A DNA stretch of 13,996 nt, from NCBI GenBank assembly GCA_027483425.1, contig JAIXUR010000210.1, forward strand, positions 1-13,996, in the 5' to 3' direction. A model generated the notes under the pieces. The model was not told where the DNA came from. It did no database searches and saw only the letters and a program-made list of their open reading frames with translations. The position numbers and the translations under genes were made by a program. Of this stretch, positions 6,549 to 13,147 are shown piece by piece; within the stretch, counting starts at the first letter, position 1; each line of letters begins with the position of its first letter. The DNA is from Cyanobacteriota bacterium. GTDB taxonomy: Bacteria > Cyanobacteriota > Cyanobacteriia > Phormidesmidales > Phormidesmidaceae.

Positions 6549-9389
6549 GTGGCCAACAGCACTCTCCCTGGCGATCAGGCAAGCGTCTCCGGCAGCCACT
6601 CCTCTACCCTGTGGCACACCCTCAACCCTCAGCAGGCGATTACTCTGTTAGAAAGTGGCCCCGAGGGGCTTAGCCCTAGCGAGGCTGAGCACCGGCTGCA
6701 AGTGTACGGCCCCAACGAGCTGCAAGAGGCGGCGGGCCGCAGCGCCTTAGAGATTTTGTGGGATCAGTTCAAAAACATCATGTTGCTGATGCTGATCGCG
6801 GTGGCGATGGTGTCGCTGGTGCTTGACCTGCGGCAGGGCGGCTTTCCTAAGGATGCGATCGCCATTTTTGCCATTGTGCTGCTGAATGGACTGCTGGGCT
6901 ACCTCCAAGAGAGTAAGTCTGAAAAAGCCCTGGCGGCTCTCAAAAACATGACCTCCCCCCGGGTGCGCGTGATGCGCCAGGGCCAAGAGCAGGAGATCGA
7001 TGCCAAAGCCCTAGTGCCGGGCGATATTGTGCTCCTGGAGGCGGGGGTACAGGTGCCCGCCGATGGACGGTTGCTGAGTGCCGCCAATTTGCAGGTGCGC
7101 GAGGCTGCCCTGACCGGTGAAGCCGAGGCCGTGATCAAGCAGCCGGAACTCCTGTTAGGTGAAGAGTCGGCCCTAGGCGATCGCCTCAACTTGGTCTATC
7201 AAGGCACTGAAGTCTTGCAGGGACGCGGCACGGTACTGGTCACCCAAACGGGCATGCAGACCGAACTGGGCCATATCGCCACCCTGATTCAGTCGGTCGA
7301 GTCTGAGCCCACGCCCCTACAGCAGCGCATGACTCAGCTGGGCAATGTACTGGTGACGGGGTCTCTGGTGCTGGTGGCGCTGGTGGTGGTGGCGGGCCTC
7401 CTGCACCCGGGCAATCTGGGCTTGTTTGACGATCTGTTAGAAGTTTCCCTCAGCATGGCGGTTGCCGTGGTGCCCGAAGGGTTACCCGCCGTCATCACCG
7501 TTACCCTAGCCCTGGGCACCCAGCGCATGGTGCGCCGCCACGCCTTGATTCGCAAGCTGCCTGCGGTAGAAACCCTGGGCTCAGTCACCACCATCTGCTC
7601 CGACAAAACTGGCACCCTAACCCAAAACAAAATGGTGGTGCAGCAGGTGAAGACGGTGGAAAACCAATACCAGGTCACGGGGGAAGGCTACGCTCCAGTG
7701 GGTGAGCTGCTGGAAAATGGAGCGGCGATCGCGGTGGCTGACGATCCGGCCCTCCAGGCCTTACTGATGGCCTGCACCCTCTGCAATGACGCCACCCTAA
7801 GCCAGTCGGGCAGCATTTGGACATTGCTGGGCGACCCCACCGAAGGGGCCATGCTGGCCCTGGCGGGCAAAGGTGGGTTTGATCAAGCGAAGCTTGGACA
7901 ACAGTGCGAACGCGTGGGTGAAGTCCCCTTTACCTCAGAGCGCAAGCGCATGAGCGTGGTCATGCAGGCCCACCCTGACGCGGCCTGGCCCCTGGCCCCC
8001 CAGGTGATGTTCACCAAGGGCTCTGCCGAACTGGTGCTGGAGCGATGCAGCGCCAGCCAGGGCGAGGGGCAGACCCTGCCCTTAACCGAGGCGCAGCGGC
8101 AGGCCATTCTGACCCAAAACGATGCCATGGCCTCGGGGGGGCTACGGGTGCTGGGCTTGGCCATGAAGCCCCTAGCTGCTCCCAGCCTGCCCAGCAATCT
8201 GGAGCCTGAGGAGCAAGACCTGATCTGGTTGGGGCTGGTGGGCATGTTAGACGCTCCCCGCCCCGAGGTTCGAGAGGCCGTGGCTGACTGTCGCCGGGCG
8301 GGCATTCGCCCGGTGATGATTACCGGCGATCACCCGCTGACCGCCAAGGCGATCGCCGAAACCCTGGGCATCGCTCAACCTGGTGACACCATCATGACTG
8401 GGCGTGAGCTGACCCACCTCTCCGCCCCAGAGCTTGAGCAAACGGTACCCCACGTGAGTGTCTACGCCCGGGTGGCCCCAGAGCATAAACTCCGCATTGT
8501 GCAGGCACTGCAAAAGCAGGGCGAATTTGTGGCAATGACCGGCGACGGCGTGAATGATGCCCCGGCCCTCAAACAGGCCGACATCGGCATTGCCATGGGC
8601 ATTACCGGCACCGACGTCAGCAAAGAAGCCAGCGATATGGTGCTCCTCGACGACAACTTTGCCACCATTGTGGCCGCCACGGAAGAGGGCCGGGTCGTCT
8701 ACGACAACATTCGCCGCTTCATTAAATACATTCTGGGCAGCAACATTGGCGAAGTCCTCACCATTGCTGCCGCCCCGATCATGGGCCTGGGGGGGGTGCC
8801 CCTTTCACCCCTGCAAATTCTGTGGATGAATCTGGTCACCGACGGCGTACCCGCCCTAGCGCTGTCCATGGAGCCCGCCGAACCCGACGTGATGCAGCGC
8901 CCCCCCCACGATCCCCGCGAAAGTATCTTTGCTCGAGGGCTGGGGTCTTACATGGTGCGAGTGGGCATTGTGCTGGCGGTGTTAACCATTGCCATGATGA
9001 GCTGGGCCTATGGCTACACCAATGCCCCCGGCTACCCTGGCCACCCCGACACCTGGAAGAGCATGGTGTTTACCACCCTCTGCTTAGCTCAGATGGGCCA
9101 TGCGCTGTCGGCCCGCTCTGACACGCGCTTAACGGTTCAGCTCAATCCTTTGTCAAATCCTTACGTGTGGGGAGCGGTGCTGCTCACTACGGGGCTGCAA
9201 ATCTTGTTACTGTACATTCCAGTGCTGGCTCAATTTTTTGGCCTTCATCCCCTACCGGCTCGAGAACTGGCGATCTGCTTTGGCTTTAGTGCCCTGATGT
9301 TTGCCTGGCTAGAAGCTGAAAAACTGGTAATTCAACTGTCTCGCCGCCGCAAGCAGCCGAGTATCCCCGTTTCCAAAAGCGTTCTTTAA
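6549..9389 (+). CDS. P2-type cation-transporting ATPase (PacL/SERCA-like, probably calcium)
   Basis: Membrane ion pump of 946 residues, full length for a P2A/P2B pump. GTG start at 6549 with AGGAAAG (6534-6540) upstream. Domains in order: N-terminal cation ATPase domain with YGPNELQE (53-60); membrane helices M1-M2 (about 70-120); actuator TGE (189-191); M3-M4 (265-330) with VVPEGLP (307-313); phosphorylation site D352 in CSDKTGTLT; nucleotide domain with FTSERKRMS (461-469) and KGSAE (490-494); hinge TGDGVNDAP (664-672); M5-M10 to the C-terminus. Ion ligands by comparison with SERCA are E310 (M4), N732 and E735 (M5), and N761, T764 and D765 (M6). The M8 site-I glutamate is replaced by Q848. 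Family knowledge points to calcium export, with Na+ or Mn2+ possible. The stop is 8 bp before the ExoD-like gene, so cotranscription is likely. Confidence 0.93.
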   Translation: MANSTLPGDQASVSGSHSSTLWHTLNPQQAITLLESGPEGLSPSEAEHRLQVYGPNELQEAAGRSALEILWDQFKNIMLLMLIAVAMVSLVLDLRQGGFPKDAIAIFAIVLLNGLLGYLQESKSEKALAALKNMTSPRVRVMRQGQEQEIDAKALVPGDIVLLEAGVQVPADGRLLSAANLQVREAALTGEAEAVIKQPELLLGEESALGDRLNLVYQGTEVLQGRGTVLVTQTGMQTELGHIATLIQSVESEPTPLQQRMTQLGNVLVTGSLVLVALVVVAGLLHPGNLGLFDDLLEVSLSMAVAVVPEGLPAVITVTLALGTQRMVRRHALIRKLPAVETLGSVTTICSDKTGTLTQNKMVVQQVKTVENQYQVTGEGYAPVGELLENGAAIAVADDPALQALLMACTLCNDATLSQSGSIWTLLGDPTEGAMLALAGKGGFDQAKLGQQCERVGEVPFTSERKRMSVVMQAHPDAAWPLAPQVMFTKGSAELVLERCSASQGEGQTLPLTEAQRQAILTQNDAMASGGLRVLGLAMKPLAAPSLPSNLEPEEQDLIWLGLVGMLDAPRPEVREAVADCRRAGIRPVMITGDHPLTAKAIAETLGIAQPGDTIMTGRELTHLSAPELEQTVPHVSVYARVAPEHKLRIVQALQKQGEFVAMTGDGVNDAPALKQADIGIAMGITGTDVSKEASDMVLLDDNFATIVAATEEGRVVYDNIRRFIKYILGSNIGEVLTIAAAPIMGLGGVPLSPLQILWMNLVTDGVPALALSMEPAEPDVMQRPPHDPRESIFARGLGSYMVRVGIVLAVLTIAMMSWAYGYTNAPGYPGHPDTWKSMVFTTLCLAQMGHALSARSDTRLTVQLNPLSNPYVWGAVLLTTGLQILLLYIPVLAQFFGLHPLPARELAICFGFSALMFAWLEAEKLVIQLSRRRKQPSIPVSKSVL

Positions 9390-9397
9390 GGCCTGTA

Positions 9398-10033
9398 ATG
9401 CCCCCTGCCATGGACTCCGATTCTCCCCAACCCCGCTTTTCCCAGGAAATTAAAGCCTTGCTAGAGCGGCTGGTCGACCAGCCGCTGACCCTAGCCCACG
9501 TGCTGAGCGAAACGGCCGAGCGAGGCTTTTGCCTGGTGATTGGCCTGCTGGTGCTGCCCTTTTTGTTTCCCATGCCGCCGGGGTTTACCACCATTTTGGG
9601 GTCGGCCTGCCTGCTGCTGTCGCTGCAAATGGCGGTGGGGCGGCGATCGCCCTGGCTGCCTAAACGCGTGGCTCAGTTTCAGTTTCCCTCTATCCTGGCG
9701 CGGCAGGTGCTGAGCAACCTGAAGCGGGTGACGCGGGTAACCGAACGGTTTGTCCGCCCCCGACTGCCGGGGTTAGCCGATAACCCCACGGTCTGGCACA
9801 TTAACGGTGTCTGCATTAGCTGGCTCACCCTGCTGCTGATGAGCCCCATTCCCATGACCAACCCCATCCCCACGGTCGGCATTCTGATCTTTGTGGTGGC
9901 CACCCTCGAAGCCGATGGCCTGGTGATGATTTTGGGCTACGTGGCGACGGGGTTAATTACCAGCACCTTTGGTTTGGCGGGGTATTTACTCTGGCGATCG
10001 CCCGAACTCTTTCAGCGCTGGTTTCCAGGGTGA
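9398..10033 (+). CDS. ExoD-family exopolysaccharide-synthesis membrane protein
   Basis: A 211-residue inner membrane protein of the ExoD family. In rhizobia exoD affects exopolysaccharide production and alkali tolerance; the molecular role is not known. After a soluble N-terminus (1-42) come hydrophobic segments around 44-56, 62-78, 135-150, 157-170 and 175-198. Family marks are PFLFPMPPG (54-62), GRRSPWLP (81-88) and PIPMTNPIPTVGIL...EADGLVMILG (150-180). The two halves, each with a Pro-rich turn before a hydrophobic run, suggest an internal duplication. ATG 9398 is 8 bp after the P-type ATPase stop with AAGG (9388-9391) in front; ATG 9410 is an alternative start. Close linkage to the cation pump fits a shared envelope or ion-stress role, which is inference. 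Confidence 0.87.
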   Translation: MPPAMDSDSPQPRFSQEIKALLERLVDQPLTLAHVLSETAERGFCLVIGLLVLPFLFPMPPGFTTILGSACLLLSLQMAVGRRSPWLPKRVAQFQFPSILARQVLSNLKRVTRVTERFVRPRLPGLADNPTVWHINGVCISWLTLLLMSPIPMTNPIPTVGILIFVVATLEADGLVMILGYVATGLITSTFGLAGYLLWRSPELFQRWFPG

Positions 10034-10090
10034 GGCTAGAGCCCCAGTCAGCATGAAGCGGCGGGATGCCCTGGCTTTGGTCTATTCAGC

Positions 10091-10279
10091 CTACGCAGCA
10101 GCGCCAAAGCGTAGCCATAGGGGGCGGTGGGCCGGTTCTGGCAGTTCGTTGGGGCCGTAGCGAGCCAGTCGCCGCTGGGCTTCAAGATCAGTTAACCCCT
10201 CGGCATGGGTATCCAGAGATAGGTAGACATCCTCTAGCGCCAGGGTCCAGATCGGACGGTGCATCGCGGCCATGGCCAT
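10091..10279 (-). pseudogene. Truncated P-type ATPase: N-terminal domain fragment only
   Basis: The 62 codons encode the cation ATPase N-terminal domain: HRPIWTLALEDVYLSLDT (7-24), GLTDLEAQRRLARYGPNELPEPAHRPLWLRF (28-58), then GAAA and a stop. The same motif occurs in the intact pump at 6549-9389 (EGLSPSEAEHRLQVYGPNELQE), but this fragment resembles a different P-type ATPase subgroup from memory. After LRF, where the first membrane helices should follow, homology ends at once and I see no continuation in other frames toward 10034. It lies opposite in orientation to the neighbouring pump, so it is not a simple tandem remnant. GGGGGA lies directly before the ATG. Most likely a deletion relic; a short expressed protein cannot be excluded. 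Confidence 0.75.
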
Positions 10280-10396
10280 ATCCCCCAGGAGTCGAAACAG
10301 TATGAACCAGGCAAACCAGCCGGATCGAAACGGGTAAGCAGTCCAGTGGTAGATTTATTGTCTCTGCATTCCCCAGGGACCGGATTGGATTGTGCT

Positions 10397-10432
10397 AAAA
10401 AGATACGCCCCCTAGAGATCTAGAGGGCGTAT
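10397..10432 (-). terminator. Rho-independent terminator of the DUF1517 gene
   Basis: Arms ATACGCCCCCTAGA (10403-10416) and TCTAGAGGGCGTAT (10419-10432) pair with a single mismatch. In the leftward direction the stem is followed by TCTTTTT (complement of 10397-10402 and the adjacent base), a U-tract. It lies about 45 bp beyond the stop codon of the leftward DUF1517 gene, as expected for its terminator. Confidence 0.85.
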
Positions 10433-10477
10433 TGTCATCATTGAGCGTAATCGTTAAGCCGATGGCGCAATCACCGT

Positions 10478-11422
10478 CTAGATCAGCTTCAGTTCTGGGT
10501 ACTGAACTACCAGCTCATCGGCGCTCAGGGTTTCCCCAGACTGCTGGGGCGTCCACAGCACTTCGACCGCCAGCAGGTTCTCGCTGGAGACCGCACCAAT
10601 TTGGCTGAGGGCCTGGCGCAGATCTGTCGACGAGTAGATAGTTGGCAGGTCGAGCTTGCCCTGGGTGGCGACTACCACCGTCGCCAAAATGTACTCGCCT
10701 GGAGCCTGGTCGGCACCATCGGTCAAGCGGGCTTGGGGGGCTGCCTGGGTGATCTGGTTGTTGACGTTAGACAGGGTCTCGGCGCTAAATCGGCTGCGGG
10801 CCGAGAGGGTGTAGCGGTTAAACTCTTGCTCGGCGGTGAGCAGACGGGTCTGCTTGTCTTCGCTGGCGGCGTAGGCCCAGTAGTCGGGGTGGCGCAGCAG
10901 GGCCAGGGTGGTCTCTTGCAGCAGTTTAGCCAGACCCTGGGAGGTGCCGGTGTCGGCGGTGGTCGCCAGCCGGTTGAGGTCATCTTGCAGGGCGCGGGCC
11001 TCGGCCAGCAGCCCCACCTGCAGTTTGACGACCGCCACCGGAGGGTTGTTGCTCACCGGGGCCGCGTAGTCGTCGTCAGCGGTGGCACCCCTAAAGCCGC
11101 GCACCACTACATTGGCAATGGCAATGAAAACCAGCAGGCCAAACAACCCGCCAAAACCACCCCCGACGCCGATGAAGGGGAGCAAAAAGGGAAAGCCAAA
11201 GCCACCGCCGCCACCAGGGTAGTAGCCGCCGCCGCTGGGGGCGTAGGTGCGAGGGGCCGGGCTCATGGGCCGCATGGGAGCTCGAAAGCTGCCGCCGCCC
11301 ATACGGCCTCCCCCAGCGGCCCAGGCCCCATTGGCCGTGCCGAACACCAAAACCAGAGCCAAAACTAGAGCCATCAGGGGCTTAAGCAAGGGCTTGAGGC
11401 GTTGAAACAGTTGTTTAACCAT
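10478..11422 (-). CDS. DUF1517-family membrane-anchored protein
   Basis: A 314-residue protein of the DUF1517 family, found in cyanobacteria and plastids, with no established biochemical function. Residues 1-36 form a signal sequence with a basic start, a hydrophobic core and AWA-A, a good cleavage site. A Gly/Pro/Met-rich low-complexity region follows (37-90: GGGRMGGGSF, SGGGYYPGGGGG). A membrane segment (about 91-108) comes next, then a soluble domain (115-314) with the sequence KLQVGLLAEARALQDDLNRLA and a C-terminal part LAVEVLWTPQQSGETLSADELVVQYPELKLI typical of the family. It is probably anchored in the plasma or thylakoid membrane. ATG 11422 is the start. The gene is single, with its own terminator (10397-10432) and two CIRCE-like half-sites 13 and 26 bp before the start. 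Confidence 0.85.
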   Translation of the reverse strand: MVKQLFQRLKPLLKPLMALVLALVLVFGTANGAWAAGGGRMGGGSFRAPMRPMSPAPRTYAPSGGGYYPGGGGGFGFPFLLPFIGVGGGFGGLFGLLVFIAIANVVVRGFRGATADDDYAAPVSNNPPVAVVKLQVGLLAEARALQDDLNRLATTADTGTSQGLAKLLQETTLALLRHPDYWAYAASEDKQTRLLTAEQEFNRYTLSARSRFSAETLSNVNNQITQAAPQARLTDGADQAPGEYILATVVVATQGKLDLPTIYSSTDLRQALSQIGAVSSENLLAVEVLWTPQQSGETLSADELVVQYPELKLI

Positions 11423-11434
11423 CGGGTAAAAACA

Positions 11435-11456
11435 GAGTGCTAACGTGGAGTGCTGA
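11435..11456 (-). promoter_or_regulatory. Tandem CIRCE-like half-sites in the DUF1517 leader
   Basis: GAGTGCTAA (11435-11443) and GAGTGCTGA (11448-11456) are direct repeats with a 13-bp period, 13 bp before the leftward start codon at 11422. Read leftward they are TCAGCACTC, CACG, TTAGCACTC. TTAGCACTC is exactly one half of CIRCE (TTAGCACTC-N9-GAGTGCTAA), the HrcA operator of heat-shock genes. The halves here are direct, not inverted, so canonical HrcA binding is not assured. Confidence 0.4.
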
Positions 11457-11537
11457 TGTCTCTAATTTAGCGCGAAGTGCCTAGGCTGCCGGGGCCAAAG
11501 CTAGGGAATTAGTGGCGGAAACCCGTACCTACGCGCC

Positions 11538-11762
11538 CTAACCGCCTCCCACGATGGTGACGATTTCCAGTTTGTCGTGGGGGTGTAGGTAGGTGGTGTT
11601 CCACAACTGGCGGTGCAGAATTTCGCCGTTGTACTCCACCGCCACCAGCCGCGGGTTGAGGCCCAAGGATTCTAGAAACGCTGGCAGCAGGGTGCCCGCC
11701 TTGCAGGGCTTTGAGGCACCATTAACCAGAATATAAAAGGAGTCGGTGTAGGGGTCGGTCAT
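11538..11762 (-). CDS. thiS: Sulfur carrier protein ThiS
   Basis: Small ubiquitin-fold sulfur carrier of thiazole synthesis. Its C-terminal Gly-Gly is adenylated and thiocarboxylated, then donates sulfur to the thiazole synthase ThiG. The 74-residue protein shows the family pattern: ILVNGASKPCKAGTLLPAFLESLGL (11-35), LVAVEYNGEILHRQLW (39-54), HPHDKLEIVTIVGGG (60-74), ending in the required glycines. I chose ATG 11762 rather than the upstream ATG 11798 because the extra 12 residues are not family-like and 74 residues is nearer normal size. It follows thiE by 55 bp on the same strand, so they are likely cotranscribed. No thiG, thiF or thiO is visible. Confidence 0.92.
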   Translation of the reverse strand: MTDPYTDSFYILVNGASKPCKAGTLLPAFLESLGLNPRLVAVEYNGEILHRQLWNTTYLHPHDKLEIVTIVGGG

Positions 11763-11817
11763 GGGCGCAAAGGGAGAAGGGAGAAGGGTGTGTCTCAATC
11801 CTTAGACCTGCTGCAGC

Positions 11818-12912
11818 CTAGACCACTGGAGTCGCTACCTGGTGGAAGGTGCGACGGTGGTTGGTTTGGGCGGCGAAATATTGGGCAATCAGGGTCGGGT
11901 TTTCGGCCTCGATCAGGGCCCGTACCACGGCCACCCGTTCGGCTCCGGCCTGCAACACCTCGGTCAAGTTTTCGGTGTTGATACCGCCGATCGCATACCA
12001 GGGTACGGTGGCATGGTCGGCGGCATAGCGCACGTACTCTAGGCCAGCGGCGGCCTTGCCGGGCTTGGTGGGGGTACTGTACACCGGCCCCACCCCAATG
12101 TAGTCGGCCCCTTCGGCGATCGCGCGCTGCATTTCGTCGGCGTTGGTGGTGGAGCGGCCAATGATGCGCTGGCTGCCCAGGAGTTGCCGGGCGATCGCAA
12201 TGGGCAGGTCGGTTTGCCCCAGGTGGACGCCGTCGGCCTCTACCGCTAGGGCCAGGTCGACGCGATCGTTGACCAAAAACAACGCACCGTAGCGGTGGCA
12301 GAGGTCCTTGAGCTGCTGGGCTAGGGCGAGCCGCTGGTGGTCGTCGGTATCTTTGTCGCGGTACTGTACCAGGGCAATGCCCCCCTGGAGGGCCGCTTCT
12401 ACGACAGTCAGCAGGCGATCGCTGGGCGATGTCACCAGGTAGGTGAGCCCCTGGCGCAACCGCTGCAGCCGGTGCCCGCCCAAAATCTCGCTCTCCAGGG
12501 TGTACACCTGGTAGCGCATGGCCTTGCTACCTGCCGCCAGTTCAGGGCTGTAGAGCTTGCCGTATTCCTCCAGCACCCGCAGGGCCTCCTGCACGCGGCA
12601 AAAGTTGGCCTGGAGCACCGCCATCACGCTGGTGCGCTCGGCCTCCTGGGGATGGGTCAGGGCGGTGCCGGGGTCACCGGGGGTATCGCGGCACAGGCGC
12701 AGTTCTGAGGCGTGCCACTGGGCCAGGGTTTGGCGCAGGTGCTTGATCTGCTCGGTGTGGGCCGAGTGGTTCAGGCCAAACCGGCACCATTCTTCTAGGA
12801 TGCGCAATCCCTCCCGAGCCCGGTCTAGGTTAGCATCGAGAATGCGATAGATGGCAGCGTTGGCACTGGTGGGCAGCGCTGGAAGCCCGGTACTCTGGGG
12901 CAACTCCGGCAT
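11818..12912 (-). CDS. thiE: Fused ThiD2-ThiE: HMP-phosphate kinase / thiamine-phosphate synthase
   Basis: Couples the pyrimidine and thiazole halves of thiamine. From ATG 12912 the protein has 364 residues, against about 210 for stand-alone ThiE. Residues about 20-150 match the ThiD2-type domain (IYRILDANLDRAREGLRILEE at 21-41), reported to phosphorylate HMP-phosphate and often fused to ThiE. Residues about 155-350 are a ThiE TIM barrel: VQYRDKD (182-188), LVNDRVDLAL (213-222), DGVHLGQTD (227-235), GVGPVYSTPTKPG (273-285) and AIGGIN (307-312), which cover the pyrophosphate and Mg2+ sites. Both domains look intact. GTG 12939 in frame is an alternative start; neither has a good ribosome binding site. 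thiS follows 55 bp downstream. A hairpin lies just upstream (12946-12967) but I found no TPP riboswitch core. Confidence 0.92.
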   Translation of the reverse strand: MPELPQSTGLPALPTSANAAIYRILDANLDRAREGLRILEEWCRFGLNHSAHTEQIKHLRQTLAQWHASELRLCRDTPGDPGTALTHPQEAERTSVMAVLQANFCRVQEALRVLEEYGKLYSPELAAGSKAMRYQVYTLESEILGGHRLQRLRQGLTYLVTSPSDRLLTVVEAALQGGIALVQYRDKDTDDHQRLALAQQLKDLCHRYGALFLVNDRVDLALAVEADGVHLGQTDLPIAIARQLLGSQRIIGRSTTNADEMQRAIAEGADYIGVGPVYSTPTKPGKAAAGLEYVRYAADHATVPWYAIGGINTENLTEVLQAGAERVAVVRALIEAENPTLIAQYFAAQTNHRRTFHQVATPVV

Positions 12913-12945
12913 AGAAATAGCGGGGCAAAGAACCCTCACATCCTA

Positions 12946-12967
12946 CCAGGTGGGCAGAGCCACCTGG
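12946..12967 (-). promoter_or_regulatory. Perfect 8-bp hairpin in the thiE leader
   Basis: CCAGGTGG (12946-12953) and CCACCTGG (12960-12967) pair perfectly around a 6-nt loop. Read leftward, the stem is followed at once by TAGGATGTG, which contains the alternative GTG start of thiE (12939). It could occlude that start, act as an operator, or be an attenuator stem. No U-tract follows. Confidence 0.5.
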
Positions 12968-12979
12968 GCATTACCACTT

Positions 12980-13013
12980 CTATGCGGCGAAAGTGAGTGA
13001 AGATGGCGCATAG
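12980..13013. repeat. Inverted repeat CTATGCG / CGCATAG
   Basis: Perfect 7-bp arms CTATGCG (12980-12986) and CGCATAG (13007-13013) with a 20-nt spacer, between the thiE leader and the terminator at 13023-13063. It may form part of the thiE leader or promoter region. No further support for a function. Confidence 0.35.
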
Positions 13014-13022
13014 CATTGAGTC

Positions 13023-13063
13023 ATAAAAATGGAGTGAACCATCTGGATAGACAGTTCACTCCA
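13023..13063 (-). terminator. Rho-independent terminator of the RTX gene
   Basis: Arms TGGAGTGAAC (13030-13039) and GTTCACTCCA (13054-13063) pair perfectly over 10 bp with a 14-nt loop. In the leftward direction the stem runs into ATTTTTAT (complement of 13023-13030). It lies 85 bp beyond the stop of the leftward RTX gene and upstream of thiE, so it should isolate the two transcripts. Confidence 0.85.
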
Positions 13064-13097
13064 ATCAACAGTCCTTGATCAGGAAGGATCTCTTGTC

Positions 13098-13137
13098 AGT
13101 TGCACAGCGTAGGATTACCAGCCTACGTCGAGCAACT
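13098..13137. repeat. Compound hairpin at the 3' end of the RTX gene
   Basis: Two nested perfect stems, AGTTGC (13098-13103) / GCAACT (13132-13137) and CGTAGG (13108-13113) / CCTACG (13122-13127), are separated by symmetric 4-nt internal loops (ACAG, TCGA) around an 8-nt loop. The structure begins about 10 bp past the RTX stop codon. It lacks a U-tract, so it may stabilise the mRNA 3' end rather than terminate it. Confidence 0.5.
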
Positions 13138-13147
13138 TCCCGGCAGC

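Noticed and set aside
10601..11368. 255-codon open frame on the plus strand across the DUF1517 gene
   Set aside because: It is the complement of a Gly-rich coding region, rich in Gly/Gln/Val with no recognisable domain, while the minus frame has a signal peptide, family match and terminator.
12940..13147. TPP riboswitch upstream of thiE
   Set aside because: I could not find the conserved CTGAGA core or the second TPP-binding motif on the minus strand; only simple inverted repeats are present.
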